Source: Candidatus Sumerlaeota bacterium (GTDB taxonomy: Bacteria; Sumerlaeota; Sumerlaeia; JADFCT01). From it: a stretch of DNA of 19,733 bases. How positions within the stretch are numbered: position 1 is the stretch's first letter; every line of letters begins with the position of its first letter. This document shows positions 7,075 through 14,346 of this stretch, in pieces. A program made the translations under genes and the position numbers. The notes below the pieces were generated by a model that was not told the DNA's origin, searched no databases, and was given only the letters and a program-made list of their open reading frames with translations. The DNA lies in contig JAPLSP010000686.1 in the NCBI GenBank assembly GCA_026398575.1, positions 1-19,733 on the forward strand. The letters run 5' to 3'.

Positions 7075-8262
7075 ATGTTCCGATTTCGCGACAGCCACCA
7101 AAAAGAAATTCATCTGACGCCGAAGACTATCGTCCTGAAGGTCGGCTCGAATATCTTGTGCGGACCGGATAAGCGGCTCGATACCGCCTATATCCACACC
7201 CTGACTGAGTTGATCTGCCATCTGATGGACCGCGGCATTCGCGTCGTGCTGGTTTCATCCGGCGCCATCGCGGCGGGATTGGGGCGCATGAAAATCAGCA
7301 AACAATCCCGCTCCATCGCCGAAAACCAGGCCCTCGCCGCCATCGGCCAAAGCCGGCTGATGCAGGTCTATGGCGACGCCTTCGAGCGGCATGGGCGGCA
7401 GGTGGCGCAGGTGCTGCTGACGCGGCCCGACCTCGAAGACCGCCGCCGCTACCTTAACGCCCGCCGCGCCTTCGAGGAACTGCTGAACATGGGCGTCGTC
7501 CCCATCGTCAACGAGAACGACACGACGGCGGTCGAGGAGATCAAGTTCGGCGGCAACGACGTGTTGTCGGCGCTCGTGGCGATCAAACTGAAGGCCGACT
7601 TGCTGATCCTGCTGACCAACGTGGACGGCGTCTATGACTCGAATCCCGCGCTCAATCCCAATGCCCGGCTGATTCCAATCGTCGAGCGCGGCGAGGCGAT
7701 CGAGGACACCGTCGAGACCACCGGTAAATCCGCCCTTGGCACGGGTGGCATGGAATCGAAAATCATTGCCGCGAAGCTGGCAACGGAGGGTGGCGTTTAC
7801 GTCATGGTCGCCAACGGGCGCAAGCCGGAAGTGATGGATGGCCTGCGGCAGGGCGATCTGACCGGAACGATCTTCATCGCGAACCGCGAGCGGCGGCAGT
7901 CATCATGGTCCAACTGGATTTTGTCGGCGCGGCATGACCCCAAATGCCGCATCGTGGTTGACGCCGGCGCCCGCCGCGCGTTGGTCGAGGGGAAAAAGAG
8001 TTTGCTGCCCGCCGGTGTGCGCGCGGTTTATGGGGAATTTCAGCAAGGGGACGTGGTGGACGTCGTGGACGCGGTGGACGGTGTGGACGGCGTGGACGGC
8101 GCGGAGGGGAAAAGCGAATGCTTTGCTCGCGGCGCCGTCAACTACTCCAGCGAAGAAATCGAACGCATCAAAGGCCTGCGCTCCTCCCAAATCGAAAAGA
8201 CTCTCGGCTACCTCTACGAAACCACCGTCATCCACCGCGACAACCTGGTTGTGCTGGAGTAG
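7075..8262 (+). CDS. proB: Glutamate 5-kinase with C-terminal PUA domain
   Basis: This 395-residue enzyme phosphorylates L-glutamate with ATP, the first step of proline synthesis. The amino-acid kinase domain shows VLKVGSNIL (20-28), SSGAIAAG (61-68), NENDT (146-150), FGGND (158-162) and GTGGMESK (222-229). A PUA domain follows (about 290-372) with AGARRAL and ARGAVNYSS. The usual domain order and length are kept except for an insertion of about 15-18 residues around 329-347, rich in Val-Asp-Gly and encoded by a 9-bp tandem repeat, in a loop between two PUA strands. An upstream in-frame TTG at 7060 is rejected in favour of ATG 7075 with GAGG nine bases before it. proA is not adjacent. The gene converges on the fucosidase with only 32 bases between stops. 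ProB is normally feedback-inhibited by proline through the kinase domain. Confidence 0.95.
   Translation: MFRFRDSHQKEIHLTPKTIVLKVGSNILCGPDKRLDTAYIHTLTELICHLMDRGIRVVLVSSGAIAAGLGRMKISKQSRSIAENQALAAIGQSRLMQVYGDAFERHGRQVAQVLLTRPDLEDRRRYLNARRAFEELLNMGVVPIVNENDTTAVEEIKFGGNDVLSALVAIKLKADLLILLTNVDGVYDSNPALNPNARLIPIVERGEAIEDTVETTGKSALGTGGMESKIIAAKLATEGGVYVMVANGRKPEVMDGLRQGDLTGTIFIANRERRQSSWSNWILSARHDPKCRIVVDAGARRALVEGKKSLLPAGVRAVYGEFQQGDVVDVVDAVDGVDGVDGAEGKSECFARGAVNYSSEEIERIKGLRSSQIEKTLGYLYETTVIHRDNLVVLE
8056..8100 (+). repeat. In-frame 9-bp tandem repeat (GTGGACNNN x5) inside proB
   Basis: Five consecutive nonamers begin GTGGAC: endings are GTC, GCG, GGT, GGC and GGC. They encode Val-Asp-X repeats in the PUA domain of ProB. 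Because nine is a multiple of three, gain or loss of units keeps the frame. Confidence 0.9.
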
Positions 8263-8294
8263 AAATCCGTGCGGTGGGCTGAAACAAGATCTCT

Positions 8295-9842
8295 TTACTT
8301 CGCAAACTCAATGCGGAACGCCACGGCATGTTTGCAAGGCCATTGCGCAACAGGCTTGATGACAAGCGCGTCGGCGGTTTGCTGCCAATCGAGTTTGCCG
8401 TCGAAGCCGAGCAAATTCACCGAAGCCGCTTTCTTTGCGTCGGCGCCGGCGGCGGCAAGGGCTTTGATGGTCACGTCGCTTTGCGGCGCGCCGAGGCATA
8501 AGGCATAGAGGACATCGCCTTTGGTGGTGAAGCGGATGTCTTCGGCGCTGTAGGCGAAATCTTCTTTGAAGTGGCCGCCGGTAACTTGCGTGCGGCCTTC
8601 GCCATACACCTTCCACGGACGCGTGCCGTGAATGGCCTCGCTGTTGATCTTCATCCACGCGGCCAGTTCGCTGAGCAACTGTTCGACGTCGGCGTCAAGC
8701 GATCCGTCGGGACGCTGGACGATGTTCAAGAGCATGTTGCCGTTCTTGCTGACAATGTCCGCGAGCGTGCGGACCACCCAGTCGGTGTTGCGGTAGGGTT
8801 TGCCGGTGTCTTTGATTTTCCAGTCCGCGTTGTAGAACCAGTCGGCGATCGAGGTGTCGGTCTGCCACGGCTCTGGCTTGATGCCGGCCAGGCCGCCGCG
8901 TTCGACGTCCTGCACGCCGATGCCGTCCACGTATTCGCCGTGCGTCGTGCGCGGGCGCCAGTCTTTGAGGCAATACACGGCTTCGAGTTTGCTGCCGTGG
9001 GCGGCGACGTTGGCATTGTAGAAATGCGACAGCATCTTGCGTCCCGTCTCGCCGAACGGCAGCGCGCCGTCCGTGTAGAGCAGGTCGGGCTGATAATTAT
9101 CCAAAAGGTCCGTGATGCGGTTGAGCCATTCCTGATGCCAGCGCGGATCAACGCTATACCAGGCCTTGTCGTCTTTGTCCGCCAGGGGATGATACAGCTC
9201 GGCATACTTCGGATCGGCGCCATCAAAGGGCACGCCTTTCATTGTGCCGGTGGTGTCGGCGCCGTGGCTGGGCTGGAACCAGGTGAAGCTGGCGCCGAGA
9301 TGCTCGGAGACGCCGAACTTCAGCCCCTGTTTTTGCGCGGCGGCCTTCCATGCGCCGACGATGTCGCGATGCGGGCCCATGTTGACGGCGTTCCAGGAAT
9401 GAAACTTCGAGTTCCAGAGGTCGAAGTTATCGTGGTGCACGCCCATGCTGACGAAGTATCGCGCGCCGGCGGCCTTGTAGAGAGCCATCAAACGGTCGGG
9501 ATCGAACTTCTCCGCGGTCCAGAGCGGGATGATATCTTTATAACCGAACTTCGAGGGATGGCCGAAGTGTTCGAGATGATATTTGTATTTCTTGTCGGTC
9601 TCCATGTACATCCGCTTGGCGTACCAATCGCCAAACATCGGCACGCACTGCGGCCCCCAATGTGCCCAGATGCCGAACTTCGCATCGCGAAACCAATCGG
9701 GACACTTGTACTGCTTGAGCGATTCGAAATCCGGCTTGAATGGCCCATCGGCAATTTGAGGTTCGCCAAACGCGGCGGCGCCGGTGAGCATCGCGGCCAC
9801 CGCAAGAGTGACGCCGCAGATGGGATGTGCTTCGTTCATCAT
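8295..9842 (-). CDS. Secreted GH29 alpha-L-fucosidase
   Basis: This 515-residue enzyme belongs to family GH29, retaining alpha-L-fucosidases that remove terminal fucose from glycans. An N-terminal hydrophobic segment (CGVTLAVAAMLTGAAAF, 9-25) with a possible AAA cleavage site indicates export; there is no lipobox. Family motifs are FGIWAHWGPQ (56-65), VHHDNFDLWNSKF (135-147), RDIVGAW (159-165), the nucleophile region LLYTDGALPFG (D258 as the probable nucleophile), WQTDTSI (326-332) and NGNMLLN (367-373). A C-terminal beta-sandwich follows. The general acid/base cannot be placed with confidence. AAGGGA lies about six bases before ATG 9842. A candidate promoter with TTGACA sits upstream. With the two GH4 genes it suggests a glycan-degrading lifestyle. 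Activity on fucose rather than a relative such as galactose is inferred from family membership. Confidence 0.94.
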   Translation of the reverse strand: MMNEAHPICGVTLAVAAMLTGAAAFGEPQIADGPFKPDFESLKQYKCPDWFRDAKFGIWAHWGPQCVPMFGDWYAKRMYMETDKKYKYHLEHFGHPSKFGYKDIIPLWTAEKFDPDRLMALYKAAGARYFVSMGVHHDNFDLWNSKFHSWNAVNMGPHRDIVGAWKAAAQKQGLKFGVSEHLGASFTWFQPSHGADTTGTMKGVPFDGADPKYAELYHPLADKDDKAWYSVDPRWHQEWLNRITDLLDNYQPDLLYTDGALPFGETGRKMLSHFYNANVAAHGSKLEAVYCLKDWRPRTTHGEYVDGIGVQDVERGGLAGIKPEPWQTDTSIADWFYNADWKIKDTGKPYRNTDWVVRTLADIVSKNGNMLLNIVQRPDGSLDADVEQLLSELAAWMKINSEAIHGTRPWKVYGEGRTQVTGGHFKEDFAYSAEDIRFTTKGDVLYALCLGAPQSDVTIKALAAAGADAKKAASVNLLGFDGKLDWQQTADALVIKPVAQWPCKHAVAFRIEFAK

Positions 9843-9860
9843 AGTGGGTCCCTTCTAATC

Positions 9861-10055
9861 ATGATTGGAAGAGCGTTAATGAACATGGTAGCCGCGGCGT
9901 TGTCAAGGCTGACGCTTACGGATTATTTGAAAGACGCTCGTCAAGCGATTGAGAAGAATGACCTTTCTCGAGCGACAAAACTATGCAGGCGCATCTGTGG
10001 GCAGGTTTGGGCAGGTTGGGCAAGTTTGAGCTTGCAAGGCGGTAAATGGGGCTGA
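9861..10055 (+). pseudogene. Possible truncated start of a TPR-type protein
   Basis: A 64-codon frame starts at ATG 9861 (or ATG 9879). Its middle, LTLTDYLKDARQAIEKNDL followed by SRATKLCRRI, has the amphipathic pattern of a tetratricopeptide helix pair. The resemblance stops where the GGGCAGGTT array begins (about 9995), after which the frame reads repeat-derived sequence to a stop at 10055. It could be the remnant of a gene cut off by the array, a short real gene, or chance. It overlaps the candidate promoter of the opposite-strand fucosidase, which counts against it being active. Confidence 0.25.
9878..9906 (-). promoter_or_regulatory. Candidate sigma70-type promoter for the fucosidase
   Basis: On the minus strand TTGACA (complement of 9901-9906) is followed after 17 bases by TTCATT (complement of 9878-9883). 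The -35 is a perfect consensus match; the -10 matches three of six. Transcription would start about 30 bases before ATG 9842. Confidence 0.4.
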
Positions 10056-10231
10056 TAGAGTTTGGGCCGGTTGGTCAGGCGTAGATGTGGGCAGGTTGGG
10101 CAAGTTCGCGCATGATCAGGTTTGGGCAGGTTTGGGTAGGTTGGGCAGGTTCGAGCATGATCAGGTTCGGGCAGGTTGGGCAGGTTCGAGCAGGTTGGGC
10201 AGGTTCGAGCAGGATCAGGTTTGGGCGGGGG
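9999..10231 (+). repeat. GGGCAGGTT tandem array with higher-order structure
   Basis: Units of nine or ten bases, GGGCAGGTT with an optional C or T, recur with single changes (GGGCAAGTT, GGGTAGGTT, GAGCAGGTT). The first three units are at 9999-10027. After a degenerate stretch a dense block begins at 10089. There, groups of units are punctuated by a GCATGATCAGGTT or GCAGGATCAGGTT element (about 10109-10122, 10155-10167 and 10208-10220), giving a higher-order period near 50 bases. Confidence 0.85.
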
Positions 10232-10354
10232 CATGCGAATGCGGAAGAATGAAAGGACGCCTGGCGCGTCGAATACGCGGTTCATGGAATTGCGAAAAGG
10301 CGTTAAAAGGCGCGACTGTCTCGCGCGCGGCGCAGGAAACAAGATATGTCTCAG

Positions 10355-10359
10355 GGAGG
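10355..10359 (+). promoter_or_regulatory. Ribosome binding site of AAA+ gene
   Basis: GGAGG (within GGGAGG) lies six bases before ATG 10366. It selects this start over upstream in-frame GTG and ATG codons that would translate the repeat array. Confidence 0.75.
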
Positions 10360-10365
10360 CCAAGA

Positions 10366-11568
10366 ATGCCTTGGTGGGAATATTACGAATTTGGCGCTCA
10401 ACCTTCTCTTGACGCAACGGCGCCCCTTGTAAAGAGCGAAGATTTTGATTTGTTCTGGGGACGCGCGAAAGAGATCGAGACATTGCAGAGCCATGCGGAC
10501 ACAGAAACAAAAACATGTCAGTTGATCATCGGCGATGCCGGCATGGGAAAGACGTCCCTTCAATGCAAGGCCTTTCAAGAGGACAGGGGATTCGTTCGGG
10601 TGAATTTAAGCAAGGCGCGCTCGGCTGAAAAAGCCGACTGCGAGATTGCGAGCGCCCTTGTTAATCATCTGAAGGAAAAAGGCATCAAAATCAGCGACTT
10701 GGAAAGGCGTCTGGATCGCTCGGTTTCCCATACTACGGGGCGGGTACTGCACGCCAGCCCGGAGGGAGTAGGAGCGAGTTCCGTTAACCAAACGACCGAA
10801 ACGCTGGACTGGGACTTGGCAATAGAGGCAATTATCCGCGAAACTCTCAGTAGGCTGTCTTCCAAGTACAAGCGTGTGGTTCTGGCTTTGGATGAATCCG
10901 ATTTTCTTGGCGACAGCGATGCGACCGAATTATGCAGACTATGTCAAAGAGTCAAAGACATGCTGCCGGAGCCTGGAATCCTTATCCTGGCGAACCGCGA
11001 CGTCAACGGGGTGTTCTGGAAGGATTTTTCAGAGACGAGATCCCTGGTCCGGGCCACATTCGATAATCTGCATCGCTTGTCTTCGCTCTGGAAGCCCGGC
11101 GAGGGGAACGTGAAGGAATTTCTGGTCCCAAGGTTTAAGCGCGGGAAACTACCATCGGCTTCCCGCTTTCCTTTGTCGGACAGACTTTGTTATTGGCTGG
11201 ACATTTTATCCCACGGCAATATTCGCGAGGTATTGAGATATACCAAGCACGTACTGATGCGGGGAGCAGGCAGGGAATCAATCCCCTTATCCGATAAATT
11301 TGCCATACAATGCCTTTTACAGGATTTTCCTGAGCTGGGTGTTGAGGATGAGGAGGATCGAAATATCCTCGCTTTTCTGGCAAGGACGCCTTCATCAATG
11401 TCCGACAAGAAATTCATCAAGATCGCCGGCAGCCGTTCCACGTTGCAGCGCCGGCTTGAGAATCTTGAAAAGAAAATGTTTGTGGAACGCGACTCGAGAG
11501 TTCAAGGGAAACGGCAAATATACAGGATTACCAAAAAAACTGAAATTCTCGGAATTAAAGCGCGCTAA
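10366..11568 (+). CDS. Orc1/Cdc6-like AAA+ ATPase with C-terminal winged helix
   Basis: This 400-residue protein has an AAA+ domain resembling the Orc1/Cdc6 and STAND groups. Seen in order: an N-terminal FWGRAKEIETL box (30-40), Walker A GDAGMGKTS (56-64), Walker B VVLALDESD (171-179, D176/E177), a sensor-1-like Asn in ILILANRD (N210) and a sensor-2-like Arg in GNIREVLRYTKH (R287). The tail (about 334-395) reads as a winged helix-turn-helix, with SRSTLQRRLENLEKK as recognition-type helices and GKRQIYRIT as a wing. Such proteins bind DNA or act as ATP switches; the role here is unknown. The region between Walker A and B includes a Ser/Thr/Gly-rich stretch (121-146) of unknown use. The start is fixed by GGAGG six bases upstream. 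GC looks lower than in the adjacent GH4 gene by eye, which may indicate transfer. No partner gene is adjacent on its strand except the GH4 gene after 131 bases. Confidence 0.85.
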   Translation: MPWWEYYEFGAQPSLDATAPLVKSEDFDLFWGRAKEIETLQSHADTETKTCQLIIGDAGMGKTSLQCKAFQEDRGFVRVNLSKARSAEKADCEIASALVNHLKEKGIKISDLERRLDRSVSHTTGRVLHASPEGVGASSVNQTTETLDWDLAIEAIIRETLSRLSSKYKRVVLALDESDFLGDSDATELCRLCQRVKDMLPEPGILILANRDVNGVFWKDFSETRSLVRATFDNLHRLSSLWKPGEGNVKEFLVPRFKRGKLPSASRFPLSDRLCYWLDILSHGNIREVLRYTKHVLMRGAGRESIPLSDKFAIQCLLQDFPELGVEDEEDRNILAFLARTPSSMSDKKFIKIAGSRSTLQRRLENLEKKMFVERDSRVQGKRQIYRITKKTEILGIKAR

Positions 11569-11699
11569 TTGACGCGCTCAACGCCACCAACTGGATTGCG
11601 TAATTCTCATATTTCGTTTGCTTTCCCCCCAGTTTCCTACCCTAAACTGCGCCATAAGATATTTAAGGTATCTACGACCTTGGATCGGAGGAGCGAGCC

Positions 11700-13139
11700 A
11701 TGCCCAAGATAGCCATGATCGGCGCGGGGAGTTTGATTTTCTGCAAGACGCTGTCGTCGGATATTCTGGCCACGCCGGCGTTGCGCGACAGCGAGATTTG
11801 CCTGATGGACCTGGACAAAGCCAAGCTCAAACGCATGGAGGCGTTTGTCGGGCGCATGATCGCCGAGAACAAACTGCGGGCGCGCGTCACTGCCACGACC
11901 GACCGCCGCAAGGCGCTCGACAGCGCGGACTATGTTATCATCATGATCCAGGTTGGCGGGCTTGACGCCTATCAACACGACTACCTGATCCCGCTCAAGT
12001 ATGGCGTGGATCAGTGCATCGGCGATTCGCTCGGGCCGGGCGGCGTTTTCCGCGGATTGCGCACGATCCCGGTGCTCTTCGATATCGTGAAGGACATGCA
12101 GGAGCTTTGTCCAAACGCGCTTCTGATCAACTACGCCAATCCAATGGGCGGATGCTGCGCGGCGCTGGGGCGCGTTATGGAGAATGGGCAGTTCATCGGC
12201 CTTTGCCACGGCGTGCAGACAACGCTCGATTTGATCGCGCGCTATGTTGACGTTCCGAAGGACCAGGTGGATTTCCTCGCCGCCGGTATCAATCACATGG
12301 CGTGGTTCCTCTCGCTGAAAGACAAGCGCGATGGGCGCGACCTTTATCCCATCCTACGCGCGAACTGCGAGAAGCCGGAATACTATGTCAACGAGAAGGT
12401 GCGCGGCGAGGTGATGCGGCACTTCGGCTACTTCATGACGGAGAGCACGGGGCATCTGTCGGAGTATCTGCCGTGGTTCCGCAAGAACCAGAAGGCGCTC
12501 GACCTGTATTGCGACGAGCCGGATTTCGGCGGCGCGTCGGGCGCGTATTATCACTATAGCAAGATGCTCGCCGACAAATACAAGGACGTGGACTACCTGT
12601 CGCTCGAATCGGCGAAGATTGAAAAACGCAGCGTCGAGTATTGCTCGTATATCCTTGAGGCGCGTGAGACGGACAAGATTTTCCGCCTCAATGGCAACGT
12701 GCGGAACGACGGCTACATCACGAATCTGCCGCAGGGCTGCTGTGTCGAGGTGCCGGTGTTCGTGGATAAGCGCGGATTGCATCCGGTGCGCGTCGGGAAA
12801 CTGCCGGTTCAATTGGCGGCGATGAATCAGAGCAACGTCTCAGTGCAGGAATTGTGCGTCGAGGCGGCGATGACGGGCGATCCGGAATACATCATGCAGG
12901 CCATCGCGATGGACCCGCTGACGTCGGCCGTCTGCACGCTGGCCGAGGCGCGCGAGATGACCAGCGCAATGCTCGAAGCCGAGCGTCCGTGGCTGCCGCA
13001 GTTCAAGGGCAAGAAGCTGGCCGCCAGACCCGCGATCAAAATTCCGAAAAACGTCAAGCGCGTGGAGGTGCCGCTCGATCCAGCGCTGGCGATTGCGAAT
13101 CGCTTTGGGAAATTGGCTTCGCAAAAGACTGGGAAATAA
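11700..13139 (+). CDS. GH4 family glycosidase, second copy
   Basis: This 479-residue protein is a second cytoplasmic NAD/metal-dependent GH4 glycosidase, colinear with the one at 151-1641. Motifs fall at nearly the same positions: Rossmann loop IGAGSLIF (7-14), YGVDQCIGDSLGPGG (101-115), NYANPMGGCCAAL (144-156), metal-binding Cys in LCHGVQTT (C169, H170) and His in GINHMAWF (H199). It differs from the first copy in having GGCC where the other has NAMNTWA after the NP motif, which may reflect a different substrate. The C-terminus is shorter and not strongly basic. GGAGGA lies seven bases before ATG 11700. The pair probably arose by an old duplication or separate acquisitions within the family. 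The closest general class is alpha-galactosidase/alpha-glucosidase, but specificity cannot be read from the sequence. Confidence 0.93.
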   Translation: MPKIAMIGAGSLIFCKTLSSDILATPALRDSEICLMDLDKAKLKRMEAFVGRMIAENKLRARVTATTDRRKALDSADYVIIMIQVGGLDAYQHDYLIPLKYGVDQCIGDSLGPGGVFRGLRTIPVLFDIVKDMQELCPNALLINYANPMGGCCAALGRVMENGQFIGLCHGVQTTLDLIARYVDVPKDQVDFLAAGINHMAWFLSLKDKRDGRDLYPILRANCEKPEYYVNEKVRGEVMRHFGYFMTESTGHLSEYLPWFRKNQKALDLYCDEPDFGGASGAYYHYSKMLADKYKDVDYLSLESAKIEKRSVEYCSYILEARETDKIFRLNGNVRNDGYITNLPQGCCVEVPVFVDKRGLHPVRVGKLPVQLAAMNQSNVSVQELCVEAAMTGDPEYIMQAIAMDPLTSAVCTLAEAREMTSAMLEAERPWLPQFKGKKLAARPAIKIPKNVKRVEVPLDPALAIANRFGKLASQKTGK

Positions 13140-13159
13140 CAGCGGGGATTCTTGGCGCT

Positions 13160-13213
13160 GTCGGACGCGTCGGACCGGTCAGACGCGTCCGACCAGTCCG
13201 ACCAGTCGGATCG
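13160..13213. repeat. Six-unit nonamer array forming a 12-bp hairpin
   Basis: Six contiguous nonamers of the form GTCNGAYNN: GTCGGACGC, GTCGGACCG, GTCAGACGC, GTCCGACCA, GTCCGACCA and GTCGGATCG. GTCGGACGCGTC (13160-13171) is perfectly complementary to GACGCGTCCGAC (13182-13193) across a ten-base loop. The array lies between the convergent stops of the GH4 gene and folD. It may act as a bidirectional terminator, but it lacks T-runs. Confidence 0.85.
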
Positions 13214-13236
13214 AAGGGCCAAGTCATTCTCCTCGC

Positions 13237-14127
13237 TCAGGCCAATCCCAGGGCTTTCTTGTATTGCTCAAGCGTATTGCGCATCAGCATGGCGATGGTC
13301 ATTGGGCCGACGCCGCCAGGGACGGGGGAGATGTGCCCGGCGACTTCTTTGGCCGAGGCAAAGTCCACGTCGCCCGTCAGATAGCCGCCTTTGGGATGGT
13401 TCGGGTCGTCCACGCGATTGATGCCGACGTCAATGACCGTCGCGCCGGGCTTGATCATCTCGCCGGTGATCATGCGTGAGCGTCCGATCGCCGCGACGAC
13501 GATGTCCGCTCCGCGGATGACAGCTGCCAAATCCGGCGTGCGCGAGTGCGCGATGGTGACCGTGCAGTCCCCGCCTTTGCCTTTGCGCGACAGCAGCAGC
13601 GCCATCGGTTTGCCAACGATGTTGCTGCGGCCAACGATGACTGCTTTCTTGCCGCTGGTGGGGATGCCGTATTCGAGCAAAAGCCGCACGCACCCAGCGG
13701 GCGTGCACGGTTCGGGTCCGGGCAGGCCGAGCATCAGCCGTCCCGCGTTGAGCGGATGCAAGCCGTCCACGTCCTTTTCCGGCGAGATGCGCTGAATCAG
13801 CGCGTTTTCATCGAGGCCCTTGGGAACCGGCAGCTGCAGCAGGATGCCGTGAACTTTTTCATCCGCATTGAGCCGGTCAATCACGGCGGCGACTTCGGCC
13901 TGCGCGGACGTGGCCGGCATCCGCATCACCTCGCCCGACATCCCCAGTTCGATGCTTGTGCGTTCCTTATTGCGAACGTAAACCGTCGAACCGGGATCCT
14001 CGCCGACGAGGATGACCGACAGATGCGGCTTGCGGCCGGTTTTTTCCATCCATGCGGTGGCTTCGCTCCGCACTTCGGCTTGGACCTTTGCGGCCACCGC
14101 CTTGCCATCCATGATGATCGCGCTCAT
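13237..14127 (-). CDS. folD: Bifunctional methylenetetrahydrofolate dehydrogenase/cyclohydrolase
   Basis: This 296-residue enzyme converts 5,10-methylene-THF to 10-formyl-THF in two steps, supplying one-carbon units for purines and formyl-Met. Family residues are in their usual places: Y50 and K54 in VYVRNKER, Q98 in ILLQLPVP, D121 in KDVDGLHP, PCTPAGC (140-146) and the nucleotide-binding VIVGRSNIVGKP (163-174). The end shows HISPVPGGVGPMT. An upstream in-frame ATG at 14151 adds eight residues and has no Shine-Dalgarno, whereas ATG 14127 has AGGGAG eight bases upstream, so the latter is chosen. The length is normal. The gene is convergent with the GH4 gene across the nonamer array and divergent from the MFS-HEAT gene. 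Confidence 0.96.
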   Translation of the reverse strand: MSAIIMDGKAVAAKVQAEVRSEATAWMEKTGRKPHLSVILVGEDPGSTVYVRNKERTSIELGMSGEVMRMPATSAQAEVAAVIDRLNADEKVHGILLQLPVPKGLDENALIQRISPEKDVDGLHPLNAGRLMLGLPGPEPCTPAGCVRLLLEYGIPTSGKKAVIVGRSNIVGKPMALLLSRKGKGGDCTVTIAHSRTPDLAAVIRGADIVVAAIGRSRMITGEMIKPGATVIDVGINRVDDPNHPKGGYLTGDVDFASAKEVAGHISPVPGGVGPMTIAMLMRNTLEQYKKALGLA

Positions 14128-14135
14128 GCGCCCAA

Positions 14136-14141
14136 CTCCCT
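14136..14141 (-). promoter_or_regulatory. Ribosome binding site of folD
   Basis: On the minus strand this reads AGGGAG, eight bases before ATG 14127. It argues for the shorter start over ATG 14151. Confidence 0.65.
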
Positions 14142-14234
14142 GTTTCAGCATAATAACAGGCAGATGGTTGGTTTTTCGGGCAGGAGGGTCAAGCGAGTTT
14201 TGAGGCGCGACTTGAGGCCGCGGTGTTTATTCGC

Positions 14235-14263
14235 TTGAATTGCGGCGCGAATCCCGATATTCG
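14235..14263 (+). promoter_or_regulatory. Weak candidate promoter for the MFS-HEAT gene
   Basis: TTGAAT (14235-14240), a 17-base spacer and TATTCG (14258-14263) lie in the divergent gap between folD and the MFS gene. The spacing is ideal but both boxes are imperfect, so this is a suggestion only. Confidence 0.25.
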
Positions 14264-14346
14264 CATGGCGGAGTTTCGCGCAAGTTTGCTCGTTTCCGAA
14301 TCGCTTTTGACTCTTTGTTTCTCGTCATACGCCTTCCCTGCTCTTT

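Larger units (their letters stand above)
9843..10365. other. 523-bp stretch without a confident gene
   Basis: This region separates the divergent fucosidase and AAA+ genes. It holds a candidate fucosidase promoter (9878-9906), a short open frame that looks like the start of a TPR protein (9861-10055), the GGGCAGGTT array (9999-10231) and about 120 bases before the AAA+ start with nothing recognised beyond its Shine-Dalgarno. The frame of the AAA+ gene happens to stay open back through the array to 10087, but the resulting peptide is repeat-derived and not counted as coding. Confidence 0.7.

Noticed and set aside
8571..10055. 494-codon open frame on the plus strand opposite the fucosidase
   Set aside because: The part overlapping the fucosidase is an antisense shadow. 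Only its last 64 codons, outside the fucosidase, were kept as a low-confidence remnant.
9999..10231. CRISPR array or iteron-type plasmid origin
   Set aside because: Units are contiguous 9-10-mers without unique spacers and no cas genes are present. No Rep protein is adjacent, so an origin is not claimed.
10087..10365. 93-residue N-terminal extension of the AAA+ protein
   Set aside because: It begins with GTG and translates the GGGCAGGTT array into Gly/Arg/Phe/Gln repeats. A strong Shine-Dalgarno is found only before ATG 10366.
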